DNA of 64,000 nt from the NCBI RefSeq assembly GCF_020882245.1, contig NC_083600.1, positions 45,603,019-45,667,018 of the forward strand, in the 5' to 3' direction. The translations under genes and the position numbers were made by a program. Shown here one piece after another: positions 40,138 to 52,306 of this stretch (the stretch's first letter is position 1; every line of letters starts with the position of its first letter). The stretch is from Rhopalosiphum padi. Lineage: Eukaryota; Arthropoda; Insecta; Hemiptera; Aphididae. The notes beneath the pieces were generated by a model, which ran no database searches, had not been told where the DNA came from, and worked only from the letters and a program-made list of their open reading frames with translations.

Positions 40138-40921
40138 AGGTGCACCGACCTCGTGTACAATATTATATTATATTCAAGGGTGACAGACGATATCTGATAG
40201 CTCTGCGAATCTCGTCGATAAGTACATGGAATGCAAATAATGTGGTCCACGCAGTACAATGTATCATCATAGAGACTTTATAATTTCAATTCAGATCGGG
40301 TGTAAACTGATTATACTATATTAATATTTAGGTACCTAATTAATAATAATTATTATACAAAAAAACAATGTTTGTAATCGAAATCCAAAAATATTATTTA
40401 AAACTTTTCATACTTTGCGTAGATAATATTAAATAGTAAGGGTGACACGAACCGATTAATATAAATTGTTGTTAATTTAATTTATATAAAACGTTAATTT
40501 CATTGTAGCTATATTAAATCAGACTTGATGTGTAAAATTGAAGTGTCGCATTGTGATCAATATTCTTGGTCATGTTCCAATTCTTTGAAACGAAAATCAT
40601 TATACTTATCTGATTGTTACAATCGGATGAAAATTAATTGAAATTTAATTTCAAAAACTCAAACTTTACAATGACAATATCATTTTTTTCTTTCGCAAAA
40701 TTAAAATTATCGTATAAATCGAAAAAAATGTTGATCATTACGATCACGGCATAAACAAAAAATGATACTATAAAATATGTATTGTTATGTAATATGTATT
40801 ATTAATTATTGTATTTACTGTCCGTTTTATGATCACGCGGTCTGCAATAATTTGTTTGTATACGTAATATTATATTATTGAACTGTAGGTACTTTTAATA
40901 ATACTATTGTATCAATTTCAG

Positions 40922-40978
40922 AATAATTTAAATTCTGATTATCTTCTCTTTGTTACTTTACCGGAAATCCTGTACTAG
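40922..40978 (+). CDS. Weak candidate terminal exon
   Basis: After an acceptor ATCAATTTCAG the phase-0 frame runs 18 codons (NNLNSDYLLF...) and stops at TAG. There is no donor requirement for a last exon, so the evidence is only the acceptor and a short open run. No upstream partner identified. Confidence 0.15.
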   Translation, partial: NNLNSDYLLFVTLPEILY

Positions 40979-41037
40979 CGTACTATACACGATAATATTA
41001 TTATATGTAGGTATGTAGGTATGTAGATAAAGTACAT

Positions 41038-41272
41038 CAGGGGCTCTCAACCTATGGGTCGACGTTTTTTTGACGGGCCGCAAGCAAATTATAATAATAA
41101 TACGATTAAAAGATTAAACGAAATAATTATATTACGTATTATGATGTGGAACACATTATCGCAATGTGCATAAAACGGCACGACTAGAATTTTTTTTACG
41201 GGTAGGTCGCTTGGCAGTATCATGAATGGTTATGATCGTGGGTCACCATGTCGAACATTTTAGGAAACACTG
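41038..41272. mobile_element. hAT-like short transposon, imperfect ends
   Basis: The left end CAGGGGCTCTCAACCTATGGG and the right end (complement reads CAGTGTTTCCTAAAATG) both have the CAG-G-N form of hAT terminal repeats, and GGGTCG / GTGACCCA strings sit just inside. The 235-bp length fits a non-autonomous element. No matching 8-bp target duplication is visible (AAGTACAT versus CAATTTTA), so the copy is old, rearranged or its ends are misplaced. Confidence 0.42.
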
Positions 41273-41284
41273 CAATTTTATGAC

Positions 41285-42130
41285 AGCATGCAGTGCAGTA
41301 GCGGCGAACTACCACTGTCTGAATTTTTGCGTTTAAACGAATACGCTTGATGTTTTCGTCGTGCCGGATTCTCCACGGAAGTCACGTACCCATACCGAAT
41401 CCGTTCCCTCCCACGTCACTTGCAGTTTTACCCGATGTGCACCGTCAGTCCCTCCCACCACCACAACACAAGCTGCACCGCTGCACGTAATAATATTAAA
41501 CTACCTATATAGGCACACTTTCTCAAATAAATATGTAATATTATATAATATTATAACACAGGTACGCGTGTAATTACTTACTATACTATTATACTATTAT
41601 TACGACTATGTACGCGCATAACAATTTTGCGCTGACCATCAGACACACCCGCGGCGTGGCACTATGCTCTGCGCACATAATAGCCTGCTGTGCACGTCAT
41701 AATAATTGTAATTACCTACATAATAAAGGCCAAGCTGGACGGTGTGTATGATATTGTAATGAGGGAGCGGAGGCGGCGACGTCAGTTCGTGTGCGTACAC
41801 ACTATGTGTAATTTTACGTCCGAAACACGCGCGATACGTAGGGTAGGTACCATACCTCTATGATGATGATAATAATAATAATATTAATAACAGTAACGAC
41901 ACCACGCGCAGTCGAGTTTACCGGACGCGCACAAAACTTGACCGAGCAATATCTCTGAAATAGCGTCGTCGCCAGACCGTAGCCAACCCGTTATTATACG
42001 CGACCGCCGCAGCCGACCTTTTAATATTATCATAATATGCTCGCAATACGTCGTCTGCCATTCAGATAAGATTTGACCGTGATGACCGTGCGCGCGTGGA
42101 CATACCCGTTATCGGTTTATGGTGTTATTA
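41285..42130. promoter_or_regulatory. Strong GC/CpG island, likely promoter region
   Basis: The densest CpG stretch of the window, from about 41290 to 42120, with many CGCG strings. It holds a TCAGT initiator-like motif at 41782-41786 and a triplet microsatellite. Both strands have donor-like sites but none fixes a first exon. In AT-rich insect genomes such an island is most often a promoter or 5' UTR. The 70-codon plus-strand frame at 41361 shows no motif. Confidence 0.4.
41859..41890. repeat. ATG/ATA triplet microsatellite
   Basis: Three TGA/ATG-type units followed by about five AAT units, inside the CpG island. Confidence 0.85.
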
Positions 42131-42278
42131 TGGCTATCGATACATTATACGTCCGTATATAATGTATACTCGTTTAATATTTTCTTCGGTTGTCTAATAA
42201 CTCTCTTTACAAGTTTCTAACCCTTTCTGAAGAAGAAAGATCGTTTAGCAAGTCGTCACTTCGTTTACAAACTACCTA

Positions 42279-42292
42279 CACACACACACACA
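42279..42292. repeat. Short CA microsatellite
   Basis: Seven CA units, directly visible. Confidence 0.85.
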
Positions 42293-42396
42293 ATTTAAAT
42301 GCTTATAATATAATAACAATTTGATGTATACATTCTTATATATAAATTACCTATAATACGGTCACATTGATATATATATATAATTTATAGACGCAT

Positions 42397-42500
42397 CCCA
42401 AGTATTTATGCATAATATTATAATAACTTGGTATTTTGCATACTTGGATAAAATACTTTCTAAAAGTATTTAGCATAGAACAAGTATTCAAACACCCTTC
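42397..42500. repeat. Nested palindromes built on AAGTATTT
   Basis: CCAAGTAT near 42398 pairs with ATACTTGG near 42450; immediately after, AAATACTTT and AAAGTATTT form a second hairpin, and CAAGTATTC follows at 42481. The repeated motif in both orientations suggests the end of a foldback or hAT-type element. The rest of such an element could not be delimited. The 116-codon frame that starts here begins at TTG and is rich in I, Y, N and F; I regard it as chance. Confidence 0.4.
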
Positions 42501-44046
42501 TAAAAAGAAAATAATAATATTCAAGATATTTTTGCAAAACACATTAGTTAATCAAAATATATTTTTACTAGACTTTGTTTGGGAATTTTTAATTATTTAC
42601 ACAATAACCATATTATTTATTAGATTATACGATAAAAATTTAACATATTCATGTATTGGAATTCTAGACTATTTTAATATGGTAATGAATGATTATTATT
42701 TTAGTAGAATTACTATACACTGTCTAGAATATTATGTTATTTATATATTAATAATATTCAATAATTTTAATAGTAATGCTGCCTAATTGTCAACATAAAA
42801 AAAAACTTAATTCAATAACAGTTTTAAATACATATTATTAAATTTAGAATTTTTTAAATGTTTTAAACCTTTTAGATCCTTGATAAAAGTTTAGAGGTGC
42901 TAAGTATAGTTCAATTTCGTTATTATGAAAGTTAATAATTAAGGTTTGAATAAAAATAAAAGCAAAATTAATATTTTAAAAATGTATTCAAAATACTACT
43001 GAAGTGTAAGTAATAAGTATGATATTCTGTATGTTAAAACGACTATTTTTATTGTCTCCAGCAGATTGGATACACAATGAAGTATATAAATAATCGAATA
43101 TTTTACTATTCTCTGGAGCATAAAAATACCCTAGTGAATTTAAACTATATATGCGTCATCAACTGTATTGCGCTCTTCCTAATATTTTCATTTTTATCGT
43201 TATTAACTGCCATCAAAATAATAAAATACCATAGATCGCTATGAAATAACTAAAAAACAACGCTCTTCTAAAATAATATAGAATAGTGTAGACCATGAGT
43301 GTAGCTTCCGAGCAACTAAATATAGAGCAGACACACTATTTTAAATGTTAATATTATTATTATCGTGTCTAGTGTCTACCATTATAATAATATAATATAC
43401 AGGTAACCGCAAACCACGGAAGTCTTCATCTGACATTTATACATAACAATTGTGCTATTATCTATGATGTATAAATATATTCCGGGTTTAAGTATGATCC
43501 TGTACAGTACTGTATTATTTGGTAAAGATAAAGGAGGGATAGCCAACGTCCATACTATGTTGGTATGATGGGTTTGCTTGTGGTTCATATATTATACATG
43601 ATGATTCACTATTTACCATTTACCTAGTATACTATCCTCATTTATTCTTTTAATAATTCAACTAAACAAATTTTTATTTTCGAAATTTTTCATTATACTT
43701 AAAAACAATGTTTTAAAATATTTTTAATTTTGCATGGCTCTTAATCCAGTGCTCTTAGGTGATACAAACTTATTTTTTATAATGAGCTCTTCTATTTTTA
43801 GCATAAATTATAAAGCAGATTATTATTATTAATTTTTATTTTAATCTGAATTTAGTAATGTCTAGGTCAGATTAGAATGAAGAAGATAATCTGTTCGGTT
43901 TATAACACAAGGCACCTATATTATTTGATTATACATACACAACAGAATAAAATATGTAACTGCCTCTTTTATAAATGAGGAATACACTATGACTGTGGTA
44001 AAATCGAAACTATCACACATACCATAGAAATCCTATTGATATAAAG
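42501..44046. other. AT-rich non-coding stretch
   Basis: No supported gene, RNA or element. Confidence 0.45.
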
Positions 44047-44294
44047 CAGGGGTGGCGACCTATTTTTGGCTCAAGTGCCAAATTTTTCCAATCAAGGTTT
44101 TAAAAATTTTTCAAACGAAATTATATTTTCTAAATATAAAAATAAACTTACAGATTAATTATAGGTAGGCCATATTTGTTTGTAATTATAATTTTTAAAA
44201 TGCATACAATTTATTTCTTTGACTTTCTAATAACCAAAATTTTCAAAATTTTAAATATTTTAACGTTTTTCATTCCGTAGGTTAGCCACCCCTG
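44047..44294. mobile_element. hAT-type MITE, complete
   Basis: The left end CAGGGGTGGCGACCT is mirrored by the right end, whose complement reads CAGGGGTGGCTAACCT. The first ten bases match exactly. An 8-bp target duplication flanks it with one difference (ATATAAAG at 44039-44046, ATATAAAA at 44295-44302), as hAT transposases produce. At 248 bp with no open frame it is non-autonomous and needed a transposase from elsewhere. The interior is AT-rich. Confidence 0.85.
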
Positions 44295-44302
44295 ATATAA
44301 AA

Positions 44303-46649
44303 AAATCATAAGTTGTTGACTACATAAAGTTGATGAAAAGGCAATAGACTGGCTGTGCAATTTTAACGTTCACCTTAGATATAAAAATGTATTATATATT
44401 TTATATTATTTATTATTTTTATTAATTTAATTTATTTTTGACTAAATTTTAAATTCTATGTTTATGTTGCTTATAGTTCCCCGGATATTTTGTTTTATCG
44501 ACAATACCTAATATGAAAAAATATATAGGTATATCATAAGGTCACCGAGAAAAAGGGAAAATGACAATTTTATAATTACATCAGTCAATATTATTAAGAT
44601 ATTGATGGATAAATATTTTATAATATTATTAGTAAAAATGATCTGATTAATAATGACTAACAAGCACTTGGCTTAATAATACATATGTTTTATATTTTAC
44701 TGTCTTGGCCCCTGTGACAGTTGTGGTAAGCAGATTATTATAATACATTATTTTGATGTCATAATAAATCAATGCATTTGAAAAGCGATTCTCGTTGGAA
44801 TAAAATTAGTATAAAGAAAAATGAATATAATAATTTAATTAATTAATATAATTTATCTAATAATTAATGTATTGGGATTTAGTTTAAACATTGCACAATT
44901 TAGTTTTAATTTTTAAAACATTCGAAACTATATACATTTCAAAGTATAGTTTATTATTGAACGACTTCTTATGATTATCACATAATCTTATATAACGTAT
45001 AAGAGGATGTTTGAAATGTATTGTTTTTAATTAATAACAGTGGCTTCTAATTTTTACAAAAATCTCCTATGAACAAAATAAACAATTTATTCAATTAAAA
45101 TTTTAATGTATGCCAAGTAAATGGGTGTTATCATTGTTGAATAAACATATTAGTTAATGGCATTTTACATTTTTTTTTGTATTACTATTATTATAAATCA
45201 TACACTTAGAAAACACGCAACTGTTCGAAAAGCACCATACTACATTAGCATATTATTTTGTTTGTGTTTTTATTTTTCTATATTTCTAAAATCCTATATG
45301 AACCTTACTAAAATAGAAAAAATTCAACTTCAGAGGCGTGCGCGTGGTGTTATAATAATTAAAATAAGGACAATAATTTTCATAAGTAATAATAAAAACA
45401 AAGCATAAAATATTGTTTTCCCATTCAATTAAAAAGAATTATCCACTCAATAATCGAATGAAACAGTTTATATATAACGTGCTTACTGCTTAACCAGTCA
45501 ATCAATTATATTATTTTATAATTATGATATTATATATTTATATAAAATATAATTTATACTATTTTTATTCACAAATCGCAATAAAATAAAAACAAAACAT
45601 AAAAAATTCAAAATACAAAACATAATAATACTAGTAGTCGATGGAATTGTTTATTAATCTCGGGTGTTTTTTGAGGTTTTTCTTTTTTGATAGCCATTAT
45701 ATTATAACCAAGTACAAAATATATGGACAACCATTGTTTGTTTCTGTGACGCTTATAAGACATTTCCAAATAACCAGTACACTATTGTCTATTACACACA
45801 TATTGTTACTCGAAACCGTAATATTATGCTTATTAGCTAAGCGGGTAGGTAATTCAAGACACTAAACTGTAAAATGTAAAGATAATACGTAACTTTGCTA
45901 AATTATTTTAAGTTAAATATATTTCATTCGTTCTAATAATAATAATAAACAAAAACAATAGACAACCAATATGCATATTTTTTATTCTAATTTCTTTAAA
46001 CATAATTTATTAGTCATTAGATATACAAAATAACTCAAAATACACACATATTTCAATTCATTCATTTATTTGTTTAACAAAATTTTAATGGATATTAAAA
46101 CCTATTTCCCCCCTGAAAAAAATTATTAAACCTAAATAAATGTTTTATACTATTATATCCATTCATTATTTTTATTAATTACATTTTATCGTGTTTCAGA
46201 ATAGGTTAAAATATATATTTTTTTATCATTTAATAAATTGTGGTATTCGAGATAACAGGGGTGATCATTATAGGTAGTCTTGGAAATATTTTGGTAGTCG
46301 AGATAACACGGAAGTACCTATTTTTATTATATTATTTTCCATGATAATCATTATATTAATATTGAATTAACAAAACTATTTATTATTGTTATTTTTATTC
46401 CAAGGCGGGTATTATTTATTCTCAAAACAAATGTTTTATTATAAATCTAGTCATATTATAATCATTTTTTATTTCTCTAAAAACATTGTTTTTATCGGAA
46501 ACATGATCACAAGAACCAGTGTCGCTAACGCGGTGGATGAAAAGTTAGTTTAGATTTAAGTTCAACCTCCCTAGAATTTTTTTTTCATATATACAAACAA
46601 GAAAATCAATTTTTGAAACATAAATATTTTTAATATAACCCTCTTCCAG
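44303..46649. other. AT-rich non-coding stretch with one short direct repeat
   Basis: No supported gene. A direct repeat of about 22 bases occurs at 46241-46262 and 46292-46313. The 83- and 74-codon plus-strand frames at 45157 and 45641 lack recognisable motifs. Confidence 0.4.
46241..46313 (+). repeat. Short direct repeat, two units 51 bp apart
   Basis: TGGTATTCGAGATAACAGGG and TGGTAGTCGAGATAACACGG share 18 of 20 bases. Too few units for a minisatellite; perhaps a local duplication. Confidence 0.6.
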
Positions 46650-46685
46650 CTATTAGAAACTTCTGAGTACGGCGTCAAGAAATGA
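46650..46685 (+). CDS. Weak candidate terminal exon
   Basis: A very good acceptor (AACCCTCTTCCAG) is followed by 11 codons (LLETSEYGVKK) and TGA. Short, and no upstream exon in phase is known. Included only because the acceptor is strong. Confidence 0.15.
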   Translation, partial: LLETSEYGVKK

Positions 46686-49600
46686 TTGTAACATATACCT
46701 ACATTGTCAAATTATATACGTCAACATAAATTTCTACAGAATCTACGTACACTAGCTGAACCTAATGTGGTATTCCAATGTAACACAATGATTGTAATAA
46801 GAATGAAATATTATATAACTAGTATATATTTAAAATAACGATTCAAATGAGTACTGTGCACATGACCGCGATAATATAAAATGTACATAGTTTTATTATT
46901 ATTATCATTAGTTTCGTCATTAATATTTGATTTGTGTAAGAAATAGAGGTGGTTATTTAGTTTATGTTTTCATACGTACATGTTTTAGGCGTTTAAATTT
47001 TTGTTTTATTCAAAATATATGATGGTTATAAACTTTATTATTTAGTAAACAAATATGATTTTAGTAATTTTTATTTAGTATAATATCGATAATCATAATA
47101 TTTTTTTGGCTAAGCAGTAATGATTTCTATAATAATCAATATTATATTGCAACTAAAATATTAAAAATTAAAATCATAATTATAATTTTTATATTTTTTA
47201 TATAAATGTTTCATAATTATTGGTTAATATGTTAAACTATTAAAAACATATTTTAAGTTTTACTTGACAACTGACTAATTCCTAATACATTGCTTAGTTA
47301 TATCTATCTCTTAATCTATATTACATATGAAACATACAATATTTGTTAGTTATACACTTACAAGGATAAAATAATTATTATGATATTCAGGTTAATTTCT
47401 TAAATTAATTTTTTTAGTCCATATTTTATAAATTCGACTTTTTTAATAAACGGAAAAATCTAAGTTTTAATAATATTTTTTTACAGGTACTTTACTTTTA
47501 GTGACTTTCAATTTAACTTTACGTTGATAATTCATAATTTTCATGCATAATGGTTATGTTTGTGATATAAACAAACTGTTATCGTCAAATGTTTTACAAA
47601 CAAAACTATAATCATAGCTATGCTCATATTAATAAAGGCTTATGTGTTTGATGTTCATAAAGGACCATATGTGAAAAAACCTAAACAATAGAGTGGTGGA
47701 ACACAGAAATAAAAGAGATAACTATATTTTAATGTGAAAGACTAAAAATCTACTTTTACGCAAAACCATCGTAAGCCTCTTATATTCTTTCAGCCTCAGA
47801 TATTCTTGTTATTTTAATCGCCTATTAACTGCAATATAATATGGAATGTATAGCTCTTTATTTAATTGAAAACGATATCTTGCTATGAAATGAAACAATT
47901 GAACATATTTTTCTTTATTATTTAGACTACCCATTTTTTTCAAATGTAAATTTTAGAATTTTTTTTTATATTCTATCTTAAACATGTATTTAAAACAATA
48001 TAATGTTATTTTTAATCATAAGACAATTTTTTAAAACCAATAATGAAAATGTATTAAGCGGATTATCGCCTATACTATAGAAGGCAATTTACGATCAAAA
48101 CTGTAACGATATTAAAAAAAAAAATCGATAAGATACAATAATATTATAAATCACATCTAAAAGATCTAGATATATCTAGCTGATTTATTTGTACCATTAT
48201 ACCTGATTTAATCTCTATTAAATAAATATGCTAATAATATTAATAAACTCGCGTTTAATCATATTAAAATAAATACTAGTTTTAAACGATTCATTAATAA
48301 ATGTTTAGTATTTAGATTCTAGGAAGTTAATTACAATTTTTGATAATCTCTGGTATCTCACTGAATATCAATTCGTTTTCATACGGCATGTTGTCAAGTT
48401 ATGACCGGTTGTAACAAGCTTATCTCAAAAATCGATACACGTGAGTACGTGACACACGTAAAGATCACTGGATAAGGGAAAAGTTGAAAACCGATAACAT
48501 TTGTAAAATAACACCAGCATTATTTTTTGTACATAACTTTAGAGGTCTTACAGTCACCGTAATCGATTTAAACACATGGTATTCTTCTATAATATATTTT
48601 ACCATCCTCTCCATTCCACAAGTTTGAAATTGAAGAAATACTATTTACCATGATTCTTCTACACTAGTTTTAGCCAACTAATAAAAATTAAGCCTCTCTG
48701 ATGCCCTATGAAAAATGAAAAATCAATCAAGTACTGATTAATTTGATTTGCAATAGTAGGATATTTATTTTAATAGAGCTAGAAGTTAATCTTATGGAAA
48801 ACATGTTTGTTCGTGTTCGTATTTTTCAAGCACGCAAACTCTATGATAAATTAGCTATCAGACAGAAAGGACAAATATATTATACGTGCACATAGCTAAA
48901 TTATATATATTGTATATTTCTAAACAAATATAACGTATATGGACTTCTCCAAACTGGGATTAAATTATATCAGCGTGATTTAATAAGGAAAAAAAATAGA
49001 AATAATTATTAAATTTTATTATGTGTTATAAACTAATTACTATCTATTATTTTCAAATACAACATGTGCTTTCGGAATCTAAGTGATTATAAAAATACTA
49101 TTAAATAGTGATCAATGTGACCACAAAGTATGTAGATTCTGTTTTATGTTTAATAACAGTTATATTATAATTAAAATATAAGTAGTGTAACAAAAACTAT
49201 GATGAACAATATTTTATTTATAGATGGATTAATTTATGGTTTCATGGTATGATTCAATATTTGTATCGGTAATTTGACTGTATTTAACAGTAGTTGTGCA
49301 TTCGAAACCGAATTTATATTACATTTCAATATTTATACATTTTAGATTCTTAATGATGAGATAAAAATATTGTTTTAATAATTCTAGATAATGTATGTAT
49401 AGAACACTACAAAAAATTAAAAACTGGGAATATTACACAAAACGAGCTTTAACAATATTTTGTTTTTTATTATATTTTCATTAATGAAAACCCTAGAAAC
49501 TTGAAATGTTCACAAAATATTGATAAAACCATTATATAGACATACGTCATTTTCAAAATATTTTGACTGTTATGTAATATTCAAATATTTTTGTCTATTT

Positions 49601-50337
49601 ATGGACTTGGTATTTTCCACTTATCGTACCATTTTTTTTTTTTATGTATTTAGAATTTTTCTTTATAAATCAAAATATTAGAAAATTTAAAACAATGTTC
49701 AATGTAAATTTAAAATATCGAAAGTACATATTATTCACATTTTTATAACTATTTAAAGTTAGAAATGTTAGAATTATAATGGTCTTTTTTAAAAAAAAAA
49801 TCACGATCATTTAAAATTGTACTAACTAAAGCTTTAAACTTTAATAATATACATTTCCAGATAAATTCTTACTGGAAAAAAATTTTAAATGTTAACGAAA
49901 TTGAATAGATATTCAAACATGAAATAAATATTCCTCCAAATACAGTTATCGTTATATTGGATTAATTAAAAACATATTTATTGCAGTAACTTGAAACATT
50001 CTATTGTAACTTAATTTTTTTTTAATTTTTATATACATAATATACATGTTGTTAAAAATATTTACGTTTGATAAAAAAAAAAAACTTGGAAATAAATAAA
50101 AGAAACTATTTTCTTCATAAGTTTTTTATAAAGCAATTTAAAAATATCAAAAATGCATACGCGCAATTTTTTAGTCATTTGAAGTCCAAGATTTCACGAA
50201 ATTGGATATTTAAACGAAAAATAACAATTCTTTAACGGTTTTATATTTGTTATTCATAAAACAGTAATTTTTTAGGGACCTGGAACATTTCGCCATTACG
50301 TTTATTATTATTTTATACATACAATGCAATTTAAAAA
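46686..50337. other. AT-rich non-coding stretch
   Basis: Nothing supported. A slightly GC-richer patch at about 48360-48500 has no paired splice sites. Confidence 0.45.
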
Positions 50338-50462
50338 AGGGGAAAGTAGGTAACCGCTCTGTTTTATAGTGGATGTTAAGTGCACCTCAGCATTGAAAAA
50401 GTCACTGTGATGTATGTGTAAATTTGAGTTCAATGATAAATCATTGTATAGCCATATCAGTA
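50338..50462 (+). repeat. Partial copy of a dispersed repeat (family also at 54.6 kb)
   Basis: Aligns by eye with 54558-54666: shared blocks include AAGTAG, CGNTCTG, GTCACT, ATGGATGT-like, TAAATTTGA and GATANNTCATT in the same order. This copy also has a segment with GTTAAGTGCACCTCAGC that matches what I recall of an abundant aphid repeat. No coding capacity. Ends uncertain. Confidence 0.6.
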
Positions 50463-52263
50463 CAAAAAACCATCCCAAGGGAAGACAATCACCCTATATT
50501 AAAAGTATATTTAATGATATATATATTTATAGTATTTATATTGCTATAAAATGTATTTATTTTACTATTAGTTATACGGTATACTGAGTTAAATTTGCCA
50601 AAAATATTGTTTTGAAAATGTTATTGTATGTTAAACAGCTATATAGCTATATTATACATGATAATTTTATAATTATTGTTATAGTATTACAAAATTTTAA
50701 TCTATGAACTTATTTAAATCTTTCTATGGTACGTCTGTATTTGTTTCTAAATTAATAACAATAATAATATAATATATTATAATATACCATGTTATTGGAA
50801 AATATAAGGTCAATCTACCATCCGGCTTACTAGATGTTATACAATTAAATTATAAATATATCAAAATAAGACTGTCATACCGTGATGTCCAGACTTGTTT
50901 TTCGTAAGCAATGATTAATTATTGAATTGAACTTTAATACATCTATTATAGTGACCTATTCAATGACTAAAATACACAAAAAATCTACAATACATCAGAG
51001 TAATTTATACGATTCTTTTATTTATAATTTAATATTTCTACACCTATATTTCTGTAGTTGCGTACAATATAATTGATACAAGAAGTCTGTTGTTGTGCTA
51101 AATTGTTTTGATTTTCATATTTTATCTTTAATTTAAACATACTACTATTATACTTGGTATTATGCTAATATGGGTTCTTTTGATTTTCATCGTATGAGGT
51201 GAATTGTAAATTATAAATTTATACAACAAATCAGTTAAATAAATTAACCTCCAAAGTTTGTTATTAATATGTATACCATCTATAGAGCACCGACGACATT
51301 TTTGGATGATGAAATATTTTTTTCAATATATAGATTGTGTATGGTATTCATGTACTTTAAATGATCAAAATAAATACATTTACAAAATTAAATAATGAAT
51401 TATTTTCTCAAAATATTTATTCAAGTTTGTTATTTTTCATTCTTATATAATATATGTACTAGTATTGTGTTCATAAATATATAATTTTATGTATAAATAG
51501 GATAAAAGCAATAAAATCGTCACAAGATTTATTCATGAAACATATTTTAATAAAATTAAATTGGTATTAATATATTTTGTCTTAATGAATTCTATCATAG
51601 AAATTAAAAAAAAATATATTATCTGCGAGTTAATAATAAATTTTATATTATTATAAATTGCACATTTTTATTAATTATTTAAGTAAAATTTAATATAAAT
51701 TAATTTTAAAAATACTATCTTATATCCCGTACTTGAAGTGGGATAGATAGGAGATGATATCCCTCTACTTTTTAAACTTACATTTTTCAACCCTTTACTT
51801 ATTTTTTCCAGAATAACGTCATCTCTCATAAGATATTTTTTTTTAATGAAGTACCTACATATTTTTATATTTTTAAAATATTTCATTTAAAAATTAAATT
51901 ATAGTATTTTACTAGAATTATATTTTTATCTTAGAAAAAATTAAATACAAAACAATAACGAAATTAATGACAAGAAGTTAAGATGCAGCTATATGCTATA
52001 ATATCTAAACGTAATTTCTGACAATGTTTTGTTTATAACTGATAAGTGTATGTGTATGGTATATCATGTGTGAGTTGATCAGTAATTGCTAAATTAAAAA
52101 AAAATATATATTAAATAAAGTGTGAAGAATGTTATAATGAAATCAAGTAATCTGATTTGTTAAGCATCTCTCCACTTATTTTGAGCCATTTTGACTACTG
52201 CTAATATCAATATAAGAAAACAATATGAATCAATGAATAATGTGTAACTCATTTTTTCAACAG
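50463..52263. other. AT-rich non-coding stretch
   Basis: No supported gene or element. The 71-codon minus-strand frame at 51671-51886 shows no motif. Confidence 0.45.
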
Positions 52264-52306
52264 CCACTATTTATTTATTTTTTAACATGAAACGGTCTTT
52301 GTATTG
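52264..52306 (+). CDS. Candidate 43-nt micro-exon
   Basis: A strong acceptor (CTCATTTTTTCAACAG) and a consensus donor (TTG|GTAAGTATC) bound 43 bases. One frame is open, reading TIYLFFNMKRSLY with two leftover bases. Alternatively it is a 5' exon in which translation starts at the internal ATG (MKRSLY...). Low GC and short length leave room for chance. Product unknown. Confidence 0.35.

Noticed and set aside
42436..42786. 116-codon plus-strand open frame, the longest in the window
   Set aside because: Begins at TTG, very rich in I, Y, N and F, and starts inside a palindromic repeat patch; no motif recognised.
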